From NCBI GenBank assembly GCA_036380925.1, contig DASVDW010000241.1, forward strand, positions 1-11,005: a stretch of DNA of 11,005 nt. Direction: 5' to 3'. The notes under the pieces were generated by a model, which did no database searches, was not told the DNA's origin, and saw nothing but the letters and a program-made list of their open reading frames with translations. The DNA comes from JAICLV01 sp036380925 (GTDB lineage Bacteria; Actinomycetota; Actinomycetes; Acidothermales; Acidothermaceae). Shown here in pieces: positions 1 to 5,973 of this stretch. Position 1 is the first letter of the stretch. Every line of letters begins with the position of its first letter. A program made the position numbers and the translations under genes.

Positions 1-110
1 AAGAACAGCGCGGTGCCGTTGCGCAACCCATGCTGGAAGAGGATCCGGTGCAGCCTGGCTCGCTTGCCACCCATGAGACCCAGTTGATCGAAGCCGAAAC
101 GTTGAATCAT
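1..110 (-). CDS. Class I fructose-bisphosphate aldolase-like protein, N-terminal fragment cut by the window edge
   Basis: Only the first 36 codons are present; the gene runs off the left edge. The protein begins MIQRFGFDQLGLMGGKRARL and continues with HRILFQHGLRNGTALF. The G-K-R-x-R-L-x-R-I-L, H-G and N-G-T pattern is what I know from the start of DhnA-type class I fructose-bisphosphate aldolases, where a D-Q-G-x-E-H-G motif should follow just outside the window. Class I enzymes use a Schiff-base lysine to cleave or form fructose 1,6-bisphosphate in glycolysis and gluconeogenesis; the active-site part cannot be seen here. The start at 110 is chosen because GGAGGT lies 7 nt upstream. An in-frame ATG at 125 has no comparable ribosome site. 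The gene is divergent from hsp20 and shares with it a region holding two DosR-like boxes. The family call comes from a short stretch and is moderate. Confidence 0.6.
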   Translation of the reverse strand, partial: MIQRFGFDQLGLMGGKRARLHRILFQHGLRNGTALF

Positions 111-165
111 CTCGGTCACCTCCATCTTCTACGGCTCATCGTGCTGCGCTGCGATCGTCCAGACG

Positions 166-180
166 AGGGCCGAAATACCC
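166..180 (-). promoter_or_regulatory. DosR/DevR-like box facing the aldolase-like gene
   Basis: On the minus strand this site reads GGGTATTTCGGCCCT. It matches a typical DosR box variant (GGGACTTTCGGCCCT) at 13 of 15 positions. Its centre is about 63 nt upstream of the aldolase-like start. It is paired with a second site whose centre is 30 bp away, close to three helical turns. DosR (DevR) is the response regulator that activates the mycobacterial hypoxia, NO and CO regulon. No regulator gene is present in the window, so the assignment rests on motif and gene context. Confidence 0.5.
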
Positions 181-195
181 AGGCCAGCAGGAGTT

Positions 196-210
196 GGGAC
201 TTTCGGCTCT
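196..210 (+). promoter_or_regulatory. DosR/DevR-like box facing hsp20
   Basis: The site reads GGGACTTTCGGCTCT and matches the typical DosR box variant GGGACTTTCGGCCCT at 14 of 15 positions. Its centre lies about 72 nt upstream of the hsp20 start. HspX (Acr) is the best-known DosR target in Mycobacterium tuberculosis, so a site here fits the downstream gene. I do not see a convincing -10 hexamer between it and the start codon. Binding is inferred, not shown. Confidence 0.6.
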
Positions 211-274
211 GGCGAGATGTCCCGTGCGACCGATCGTGGTTGGTGTGGCGCCTTGTTAAGGGAAGTGATCGGCG

Positions 275-721
275 ATGTCTCGCAACGATGCAACGCATCC
301 GGTCGTCTCGCCTCGGCCCAGCCGGCCGTTGATGCGATTCGGTGAGTGGCCCGACTTTGGATTGCTGGGAAATCTCATGCACGCCGTCGCTAACGACGCG
401 ATTCACGTCGAGGAGTACAGCGACGGCGCCGCGATGGTGGTTCGCGCCGAGCTGCCGGGCATCGATCCAGACAAGGACGTCGAGCTGTCCGTCTCCGAAG
501 GAGCCCTCCACATCCGGGCGACCCGCGAGAGCAGCGGTGAGCGCATGGCGGCCGAGGGCTTTCGCACCGAGTTCCACTACGGCACGTTCGTCCGCAGCAT
601 TGCGCTACCCGCCGGGGCGTACGAGCACGAGATCAAGGCGACCTACAGCAACGGCATCCTTGAGATTCGCGTTCCCATCAAGAGGACCTCGACCCACCGG
701 ATTCCGATAGAGCGGGCGTGA
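275..721 (+). CDS. hspX: HspX/Acr-like small heat shock protein (Hsp20, alpha-crystallin family)
   Basis: A 148-residue ATP-independent holdase chaperone that binds unfolding proteins in the cytoplasm. The alpha-crystallin domain covers about residues 43-135. Visible hallmarks are RAELPGIDPDKDV (57-69), nearly the same as in M. tuberculosis HspX, then a Y-G-T-F-V-R segment (102-107) and the family signature A-T-Y-S-N-G-I-L (122-129). A C-terminal I-P-I motif (143-145), used for oligomer assembly, follows. The length is close to the 144 residues of HspX. The start at 275 has an AAGGGAAG purine run 12-19 nt upstream, and the next ATG would remove the N-terminal arm. A DosR-like box upstream suggests induction by hypoxia. 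The 3' end overlaps the convergent STAS gene by 44 nt. The Hsp20 call is very secure; hspX rather than another paralogue is likely but not proven. Confidence 0.93.
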   Translation: MSRNDATHPVVSPRPSRPLMRFGEWPDFGLLGNLMHAVANDAIHVEEYSDGAAMVVRAELPGIDPDKDVELSVSEGALHIRATRESSGERMAAEGFRTEFHYGTFVRSIALPAGAYEHEIKATYSNGILEIRVPIKRTSTHRIPIERA

Positions 722-1043
722 TCTGAACCGTCGACGCGCGGCGCCCGAGCACAGTCAGCCGGCCGCCAAACGCCGTCAGTAGCTGCTCCATCGCGGCGAG
801 CACATCGTCGAGCGCGGCGTCAAGCACGGTGGCGCGCGACAGTTCGACCGCGACGAACACGCCGTTGGCCGCGGCCGATGCGAATTGCCGCTCGAGTTCT
901 CGAACGCCGATGGCGTCAAGGTCGCCGGAGACCGATACAACGGTCCACCCGTTGGAGCGCCAGCTTTGGAACATGGTCGGCGTCCGTGCTTTCGGCGTCG
1001 CTGCTTTCGGCGTCGCTGCTTTCGCGTCAGTCGTGGCGTTCAT
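678..1043 (-). CDS. STAS-domain protein (anti-sigma factor antagonist-like)
   Basis: A 121-residue protein with a STAS fold over about residues 31-112, the domain of SpoIIAA/RsbV-type anti-anti-sigma factors that release sigma factors by binding anti-sigma kinases. The start of the fold (WTVVSVSGDLDAIGVREL) and the strand V-A-V-E-L (64-68) are clear. In the usual D-S-S-G phosphorylation loop this protein has L-D-A-A-L-D, so the normal acceptor serine position is alanine (A76). The first 24 residues are a low-complexity K/A/T/P stretch encoded by 15-bp repeats. The start at 1043 has AAGGGCGG upstream; the frame stays open to an ATG at 1154, but that start would put the DosR-like box inside the gene. 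The 3' end overlaps hsp20 on the other strand. Partner sigma or anti-sigma factor is unknown. Confidence 0.72.
   Translation of the reverse strand: MNATTDAKAATPKAATPKARTPTMFQSWRSNGWTVVSVSGDLDAIGVRELERQFASAAANGVFVAVELSRATVLDAALDDVLAAMEQLLTAFGGRLTVLGRRASTVQITPALSESGGSRSS
988..1030. repeat. 15-bp direct repeat inside the STAS gene
   Basis: The unit GCTTTCGGCGTCGCT occurs twice in tandem (988-1002 and 1003-1017), followed by a partial third copy (GCTTTCGCGTCA). On the minus strand it encodes the repeated K-A-A-T-P-like residues near the N-terminus of the STAS protein. Copy number changes would keep the reading frame because the unit is a multiple of three. Confidence 0.8.
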
Positions 1044-1123
1044 GGCGCGCCGCCCTTCGATCGAAGCCGGCTGCCGCCGGTCGAGCAGGGCATCAGCCTT
1101 GAGGCGCCGCTGAGTTTCGCACG

Positions 1124-1138
1124 AGTGCCCAAGGTCCC
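1124..1138 (-). promoter_or_regulatory. DosR/DevR-like box facing the STAS gene
   Basis: Read on the minus strand the site is GGGACCTTGGGCACT, which matches the DosR variant GGGACTTTCGGCCCT at 12 of 15 positions. Its centre is about 88 nt upstream of the STAS start at 1043, and it points that way. It lies in the divergent region between the STAS gene and the flavodoxin-usp-ATPase operon, so it could act on either. It is weaker than the two sites next to hsp20. Confidence 0.35.
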
Positions 1139-1177
1139 GAGGCGCGGGTGCCATGTGCCCGTGTTGTTCGGTTGCGC

Positions 1178-1192
1178 GGGGACTTCAATCAA
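1178..1192 (+). promoter_or_regulatory. Possible DosR half-site upstream of the flavodoxin-usp-ATPase operon
   Basis: The sequence GGGACTTCAATCAAA holds a perfect left half of the DosR motif (GGGACTT) but a poor right half, with 8 of 15 positions matching overall. Its centre is about 86 nt before the flavodoxin start, and the stronger box at 1124-1138 lies 54 bp away. It could be a secondary site bound with help from the first box, or it could be chance. Confidence 0.22.
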
Positions 1193-1270
1193 ACACGAAG
1201 CGATAAGTGGAGGCGACTCGGTTCTCCCATCGCCTAGCCGCCCCGGACGCGACCGGAAAGGGGTGGGGCC

Positions 1271-1819
1271 ATGACCGTGCTGGTGACATTCGCGAGCGCA
1301 CGCGGGTCGACGCGAAGTGTCGCCGAGCGGATCGCCGCCAAGATTTCGCAGCGCGGTCGCTTCGCCGTGGCCGCCGCGGTGGATGACGTCGCCACGCTGG
1401 CGCCCTACGACGCGGTCGTCATCGGCAGCGCCGTCCACGATCAACGGTGGTTGCCGAAGGCGATCTGGTTTCTCGCCGACCACGCCGAGGAGCTCGCGCG
1501 GCGCCCGGTGTGGCTGTTCAGCGTGGGCATGCCTGCCGCGGTTGGCTGGCCGTGGCGACGGTTGGCCCTTCGGGAGGGAACCGCGATCCAGCGAGATCTC
1601 GCCAGCGTGGTGACGGCGCGGGGGCACCGCTTGTTCTCCGGCGTCGTCACACCCGAAACCTTCCCGCAGAGCTCTAGCCGGATGGTGTTCCGCTTGATGG
1701 GTTGCCGCTACGGCGACTTCCGCGATTGGCCGGCGATCGACCGATGGGCGGTCGAAATCGCCGACGCGCTCGACAACCGCACATCCGCGATCGATGTGAC
1801 GGACGCCGAGCAACGGTAG
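1271..1819 (+). CDS. Flavodoxin-domain protein, HemG-like
   Basis: A 182-residue flavodoxin-like protein expected to bind FMN. The N-terminal beta strand and phosphate loop are plain (V-L-V-T-F-A-S-A-R-G-S-T, residues 3-14), followed by an A-E-R-I-A helix. The middle has V-V-I-G-S-A-V-H (about 49-56) and a strand ending L-F-S-V-G-M-P-A, which resemble HemG-type menaquinone-dependent protoporphyrinogen oxidases. The C-terminal R-Y-G-D-F-R-D-W-P-A-I-D-R-W also fits that group. HemG itself converts protoporphyrinogen IX to protoporphyrin IX using menaquinone; whether this protein does so, or serves another redox role, cannot be told. The start has AAGGGGTGGGG directly upstream. It is the first gene of a plus-strand run reaching 10408, with usp starting 10 nt after its stop. 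A general flavodoxin is secure; the HemG function is not. Confidence 0.8.
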   Translation: MTVLVTFASARGSTRSVAERIAAKISQRGRFAVAAAVDDVATLAPYDAVVIGSAVHDQRWLPKAIWFLADHAEELARRPVWLFSVGMPAAVGWPWRRLALREGTAIQRDLASVVTARGHRLFSGVVTPETFPQSSSRMVFRLMGCRYGDFRDWPAIDRWAVEIADALDNRTSAIDVTDAEQR

Positions 1820-1829
1820 GAGGTGCAAG

Positions 1830-2714
1830 ATGAGCGACGAGTCCGATCCCACCAGGATCGTCGTCGGCGTTGATGGTTCCGCGAGCGGACGGGCGGCGCT
1901 TCGATGGGCCATCGACGAGGCGATGCTGCGTGGCGTGCAGCTGAGCCTCGTGCACGCGTGGCGTCCGTTGTATCGCGACGCCGATGGAGACCACACCGAA
2001 AGTGAAGCCGTCCTCTTGGCGCGCACGCACGGCGACGCGCTACTGGCCGCCACACAGGCGACGGTCAAGGCGACGGCGCCGGGCCTGTGCGTGTCAAAGC
2101 GGTTGGCGCGCGGGCGCCCCAGCGCGGTGCTGCTCGAAGCGGCCGTTGGCGCGCGGTTGCTGGTCGTCGGCGCGCGTGGCCTCGGCGGCTCTGCCGGCAT
2201 GCGGTTGGGTTCCGTCGGACTGCACGCCGCGGCGCACGGCCCGTGCACAACCGTGGTCGTTCGCGGTTATGAGCACAGCCGCGGACGCGTTGTCGCCGGC
2301 ATCGACGGGTCGCCTGAGTCGAAGCGCGTGCTGGACGCCGCCTTCGAAGAAGCGCGAGTGCGAAAGAGCCGCCTGCTGGTCGTGTCGGCCCTCTACGTGC
2401 ATCCGCGGGCGGAGGGAGTGGCGAACCGGACTCGCGCGCTGGAGGCCGCCCAGGCCGCCGCGGACGCGGCCACCCATCCGCTCTTGCAGGAGTACTCGAG
2501 GCAATACCCAGACGTCGAGGCGCACTCGAGTTTCCCCATCGGATATCCAGCGGAGTTGCTCGCGAACGCCTCCGCGGCTGCCCAGCTGCTGATTGTCGGG
2601 GCACACGGCGGCGGCGGCTTTGTGGGCATGCACCTGGGCTCGATAGCGCACGCGGTCGTGCACGAGGCGCGTTGCCCGGTCATGGTCGTCCGCGAGAGCA
2701 GGACACTGGCGTGA
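1830..2714 (+). CDS. Universal stress protein with two Usp domains
   Basis: A 294-residue protein made of two Usp domains in tandem (about 8-146 and 153-290), the layout of the mycobacterial Rv2005c/Rv2623 group. Each half has the opening V-V-G-V-D-G-S or V-A-G-I-D-G-S strand. Each also has an intact ATP-binding motif G-2X-G-9X-G-S: G-A-R-G...L-G-S at 114-128 and G-A-H-G...L-G-S at 257-271. Both sites should therefore bind ATP. In M. tuberculosis proteins of this type belong to the DosR regulon, and Rv2623 affects growth arrest. The start has a strong GGAGGT ribosome site lying in the 10-nt gap after the flavodoxin stop. Only 7 nt separate its stop from the first ATPase gene, so it is very probably co-transcribed with it. 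The exact cellular target is unknown. Confidence 0.92.
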   Translation: MSDESDPTRIVVGVDGSASGRAALRWAIDEAMLRGVQLSLVHAWRPLYRDADGDHTESEAVLLARTHGDALLAATQATVKATAPGLCVSKRLARGRPSAVLLEAAVGARLLVVGARGLGGSAGMRLGSVGLHAAAHGPCTTVVVRGYEHSRGRVVAGIDGSPESKRVLDAAFEEARVRKSRLLVVSALYVHPRAEGVANRTRALEAAQAAADAATHPLLQEYSRQYPDVEAHSSFPIGYPAELLANASAAAQLLIVGAHGGGGFVGMHLGSIAHAVVHEARCPVMVVRESRTLA

Positions 2715-2721
2715 GGCGCCG

Positions 2722-3177
2722 ATGGTGAGCCTGCAAAGTCTGCTCGACCGGTTCCGGCCCGCTCCACCGCCTGGCCAGCCAGGCCCGCTCGGTGTGCCGT
2801 CCGAACGGCCACGCGCGGTCGAAGCCGAACTCGCTGCGGTGTTCCTGCTCATCGACGCCATTGAGGAAGAGTGCGCGGCGATTAAGGCCGACGGGCAGCG
2901 ACAGGCGGCGCGGCTGGCGCAAGACGCCGCCGTGCGAGCGTCGCAAATCGCGGAAACGGCCGATCGGCAAGCAAAAGACGCCAGGGCGCTGGCGACCCGC
3001 GCGGTGCGCTCAAGTGCCCAGGAGCGGATCACGGCGACGCTGGACGCGGCGCGGCGAGACGCCGACGAGATAACCCGCCACGGTTTGGCGGCGCTGCCGA
3101 GGCGCGTCGAACGCGCGGTCGACCGGGTGCGCTCGATCGGTCTAAAGCAGCCGGACGACGTCAGCGGCCCGCCATGA
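2722..3177 (+). CDS. V/A-type ATPase peripheral stalk subunit G/H-like, coiled coil
   Basis: A 151-residue protein dominated by a charged, alanine-rich helix from about residue 33 to 110 (for example E-A-E-L-A-A-V-F-L-L-I-D, then many E/A/R/Q heptads) and a second helix near the C-terminus. In V/A-ATPases subunit G (also called H, or NtpF in Enterococcus) is a long coiled coil that pairs with subunit E to form the peripheral stalk holding the catalytic head. Size, composition and position as first gene of the ATPase set support this, and no other gene in the set could fill the role. The proline-rich segment at about 14-30 is unusual. The ribosome site GAGGCG overlaps the usp stop region. The stop overlaps the next start in an ATGA. 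Coiled coils have low sequence specificity, so the call leans on context. Confidence 0.68.
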   Translation: MVSLQSLLDRFRPAPPPGQPGPLGVPSERPRAVEAELAAVFLLIDAIEEECAAIKADGQRQAARLAQDAAVRASQIAETADRQAKDARALATRAVRSSAQERITATLDAARRDADEITRHGLAALPRRVERAVDRVRSIGLKQPDDVSGPP

Positions 3178-4097
3178 CCGCGGTGTGGATCGGCGGTGAC
3201 GTTCGGGCGGCGGCGATCTCCCGTCGGACGCTTGGTCCCGCGGCGGCGCGCGCAATCGCCGGTCAAGCGTCGATGGCCGACGCGCTCGCCGTGCTGGCGA
3301 ACTCGCCCTACAGCCGGGAGATTCGGCCAGGGCAAACGCTGCGATCAGCCCAACACGCCATCGCCGCGGCGACGCTGTGGAACGTCCGCGTGTTGGCCGG
3401 ATGGGTGCCAGCGGTCGGTGTTCCGATGATGCGAATCCTGGCCGGCTGGTGGGAAATCGCCAACATCGAGTCGCAGCTGCGAAATGACGTCGCCCCGCCG
3501 CGGCAACCCTACTTCCGGCTCGGTGACCTCGCCGTCGGCTGGACGAGACTCGCGACCGCCACCAGCGCCACCCAGTTGTGCGAGCGGCTCGCCGCGACGC
3601 GCTGGGGGCGCCCGGACGACGAATCGCCGCGCACCATCGGTCTCACCTTGCGAACCTCCCTGCTGCAATGGGCGTCGACGGCGCTCCCTGCCAGCCGGGA
3701 CTGGGTCGGCGGCGCCGCGGCGCTGCTGCTCGCCCGTGAGCGCGCCGGTGGGAACGTGTCGCTCGCGAGACGACCGGCGCGGGCGCTGGCCTCGCTGCTC
3801 GGAGGTCAGGCTCTGGCCGCCGCGGCACTGCCCGACCTGGTGGGCGGTCTTCCGCGCAGTGCGCGCTGGCCGTTTCTCGACCCCGTCGCGCCGGACGAAC
3901 TCTGGCGAGCCGAATGTCGCTGGTGGTCGCGGGTTGAGGCCGACGGCCGGGCGTTGTTGCGCACGGGGGAGTTCGGTCCGTTGCCGGTGGTCGGGGCGGT
4001 TGCGGTGCTGGCCGCCGACGCCTGGCGGGTGCGCGCCGCGCTCGTGGCGGCCGCGAACGGCGAGCGTGGGGTGGCGGAATTCGATGCGCTGGCGTAA
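3174..4097 (+). CDS. ntpC: V/A-type ATPase subunit C (central stalk to membrane rotor connector)
   Basis: A 307-residue protein of the AC39/subunit d family, which sits as a funnel on top of the proteolipid ring and joins it to the D/F shaft. It is divergent but keeps family landmarks: near the N-terminus V-R-A-A-A-I-S-R-R-T-L (10-20), matching the usual VRALKSRLL-type start, then A-D-A-L-A-V-L-A-N-S-P-Y (35-46), and G-W-W-E-I-A-N-I-E-S-Q-L-R (91-103), the counterpart of the family's F-D-I-x-N-I-K-x-I-L-R. The length is slightly below the common 320-350. The start overlaps the previous stop as ATGA, and its own 3' end overlaps the start of subunit I by 14 nt, so translation is likely coupled. 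It is rich in Ala, Arg and Trp. Confidence is good from motif plus operon place. Confidence 0.8.
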   Translation: MTAVWIGGDVRAAAISRRTLGPAAARAIAGQASMADALAVLANSPYSREIRPGQTLRSAQHAIAAATLWNVRVLAGWVPAVGVPMMRILAGWWEIANIESQLRNDVAPPRQPYFRLGDLAVGWTRLATATSATQLCERLAATRWGRPDDESPRTIGLTLRTSLLQWASTALPASRDWVGGAAALLLARERAGGNVSLARRPARALASLLGGQALAAAALPDLVGGLPRSARWPFLDPVAPDELWRAECRWWSRVEADGRALLRTGEFGPLPVVGAVAVLAADAWRVRAALVAAANGERGVAEFDALA

Positions 4098-5547
4098 GGC
4101 GTTCGCGCCGGTCGCGATGCGGCGCGTGGCGCTACTGGCCCCGACCGAAACGGTGCGCGACGTGCTGGTCGAGGTGGCCGATGTCGCCGCTGTGCAGTTC
4201 GACAGTCCCGGCCAAACCAACGGCGCCAGCCCGCCCGACGACTCGGACCGGCCCGCGACGCGGCTGCTGCGGCAGCATCCGTCGACCTTGCCGCGGCCGC
4301 GCTTGTCGGCCGCCTGCCCCGATCTGACCTGGTGCGAAACCCACGATCGACTCGACCTGGTCGCCGGCGAGGCGCGGTTGGAGGCGGTCCTTTCAGCCGG
4401 CGTCCGGCATCGCGACGTCACCGGATTCGTCGGCTGGGCCCGCGCCGACCAGGTACAGCTGCTACGGGCGCGGACGGCGCCGGCTGGCGGGGCGCTGGTG
4501 CAGCTGCGGCGTCCCGCGCATCTCCAACCTCCGACGTTGCTCGCGGCGGACAACCCGGGGCGCGCGTTCAGCCCGCTGGTCCGCGCGTACGCCACACCGC
4601 CGTACCGCGACATCGACCCGTCGTTGTTGTCTGGCATCACGTACGTCGCGATGTTCGGCATGATGTTCGCCGACCTCGGCCACGGCGCGCTGCTGCTTGC
4701 CGCCGCGCTGTGCCTGCGGGCCGGCCGTCCGCGCAAACTCGAGCGGCTCAGGTCAGCATGGGTGCTGCTTGCCGGGGCTGGCCTTTCGAGCATGCTGTTC
4801 GGCGTCTTGTACGGCGAGTTCTTCGGCCCGACCGACCTGTTGCCGGTCATCTGGCTGGCTCCGCTCGAGCAACCGGTCTCGCTGTTGCTGGCGGCGGTCG
4901 CGATCGGCGCGGTGCTGCTCTCGATCGCTTACGCGGTCGGCATTGTCAACCGATTTCGCGAGGGCGGCTGGCCGGCCGCCGTGTACGCGCCGTCGGGAGT
5001 CGCCGGCGCGGGCGCCTTCCTCGGCCTGGGGGTCGTCAGCGCCGGCGTGTACCTCGACGTCACCGCGTTGACGGTGGGCGGCGGGTGCCTGGTCGCCATC
5101 TGCGGGGGCTTGGTGAGCGTGGGTTTCTTCGCGGAGGCGGGCGGCGGCGCCACTGGGGTGGCCCAGGCCGGCATCGAGTTGCTCGACCTGCTCCTTCGAA
5201 TCGGATCGAACGTCGTCAGCTTCGCCCGGCTGGCGGCATTCGGGCTGACGCACGCGGCGTTGGCTGACGTCGTGTGGCAGGGAACCGTCGCGGCCGCGCG
5301 GCACGGCCTGCTCGGCGTGAGCGCGGCCATTGTCCTGTTCACCGTGGGCAATGCGCTGGCCTTCTCGCTCGAGGCGCTGATCGCCGGCATCCAAGCGCTG
5401 CGGCTTGAGTACTACGAGCTTTACTCCCGGATCTTCCTCGCCGAGGGCGAGCCGTTCCGGCCGTGGGCGCTGCCCGTCGAAAGAACGCAGATCGTCGGCA
5501 CAAATGCCGTCGCAACACCTGTGGTCGGGACGAGAGTGGAGGCGTGA
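4084..5547 (+). CDS. ntpI: V/A-type ATPase membrane subunit I (subunit a)
   Basis: A 487-residue membrane stator that forms the ion half-channels against the proteolipid ring. The start at 4084 gives M-R-W-R-K-A-F-A-P-V-A-M-R-R-V-A-L-L-A-P; the second Met (codon 12) is possible but lacks a close ribosome site. The cytosolic arm is only about 170 residues, roughly half the usual length, and keeps G-F-V-G-W (114-118). The membrane part opens with P-P-Y-R-D-I-D-P (172-179), followed by about eight hydrophobic segments, F-G-V-L-Y-G-E-F-F-G (239-248), and V-S-F-A-R-L-A-A-F-G-L (378-388). R382 matches the essential channel arginine (yeast Vph1 R735). E430 and R440 in L-E-A-L-I-A-G-I-Q-A-L-R-L-E match yeast E789 and R799. 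It overlaps subunit C by 14 nt and subunit K by one base (TGATG). Confidence 0.93.
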   Translation: MRWRKAFAPVAMRRVALLAPTETVRDVLVEVADVAAVQFDSPGQTNGASPPDDSDRPATRLLRQHPSTLPRPRLSAACPDLTWCETHDRLDLVAGEARLEAVLSAGVRHRDVTGFVGWARADQVQLLRARTAPAGGALVQLRRPAHLQPPTLLAADNPGRAFSPLVRAYATPPYRDIDPSLLSGITYVAMFGMMFADLGHGALLLAAALCLRAGRPRKLERLRSAWVLLAGAGLSSMLFGVLYGEFFGPTDLLPVIWLAPLEQPVSLLLAAVAIGAVLLSIAYAVGIVNRFREGGWPAAVYAPSGVAGAGAFLGLGVVSAGVYLDVTALTVGGGCLVAICGGLVSVGFFAEAGGGATGVAQAGIELLDLLLRIGSNVVSFARLAAFGLTHAALADVVWQGTVAAARHGLLGVSAAIVLFTVGNALAFSLEALIAGIQALRLEYYELYSRIFLAEGEPFRPWALPVERTQIVGTNAVATPVVGTRVEA

Positions 5548-5969
5548 TGTCCGGCTGGATCGTCGGTTTGCCGGTTGGGTTGCTCGCGACGGTCGGCACT
5601 GTCGCGACGCTGCGCCGGCACAAGGCGGCGGCTTGTCGCCTGCTCATAGCGGCGAACGCGCTGCTGCTCGTCGGCGCGCTGGCGCTCCTTGTCATCGCGC
5701 TCACCGCGCCGGAGTCGTCCGCGACGGTGATCGCGGCCGGGACCTCGGCGAAGACCTTGAACGGAAGCGCGTTGATCGGAGCCGGCATTGCCATCGCCGG
5801 CTCGTCAATCGGCGGCGGCATCGCCGTGGCCTACACCGGGTCGGCGGCGTTGGCGGCGATGAGCGAGCGCCCGGAGATGTTCGGTCGCGCCATGGTCATC
5901 GTCGGGTTGGCCGAGGGAATCGCGATCTACGGACTGATCGTCGCGGTGATCCTGGTGGGAAAGGCGTGA
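5547..5969 (+). CDS. ntpK: V/A-type ATPase proteolipid subunit K (c-ring)
   Basis: A 140-residue proteolipid with four predicted membrane helices (about 3-22, 27-53, 74-105 and 111-138). The last two form the recognisable c-type hairpin: glycine-rich G-A-G-I-A-I-A-G-S-S-I-G-G-G-I-A (78-93), polar loop S-E-R-P-E, then L-A-E-G-I-A-I-Y-G-L-I-V-A (121-133) with the ion-binding E123. The first hairpin has no carboxylate in its helices and no clear glycine repeat. The L-A-E-x-I-A-I-Y-G-L form is that of proton-coupled rings; the glutamines found in sodium-type NtpK are not seen. The ATG is chosen because GGAGG lies 4 nt upstream and it overlaps the subunit I stop as TGATG; the frame is open further upstream only as a shadow. 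A 4-nt gap leads to subunit F. Confidence 0.92.
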   Translation: MSGWIVGLPVGLLATVGTVATLRRHKAAACRLLIAANALLLVGALALLVIALTAPESSATVIAAGTSAKTLNGSALIGAGIAIAGSSIGGGIAVAYTGSAALAAMSERPEMFGRAMVIVGLAEGIAIYGLIVAVILVGKA

Positions 5970-5973
5970 GCTG

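Noticed and set aside
30..332. Short plus-strand open frame across the left intergenic region
   Set aside because: It overlaps the minus-strand aldolase-like start, both DosR-like boxes and the hsp20 start. No ribosome site or domain is seen.
1040..2248. Open frame of 402 codons on the minus strand
   Set aside because: Antisense to the flavodoxin and usp genes, which are both clearly coding; no family features.
3484..4083. Upstream extension of subunit I to give a 687-residue protein
   Set aside because: The extra residues lie antiphase within subunit C, are Arg/Pro-rich, and the family start pattern begins at 4084.
3345..4850. Open frame of 501 codons on the minus strand
   Set aside because: Antisense to subunits C and I; low-complexity Arg/Ser/Pro composition and no domain pattern.
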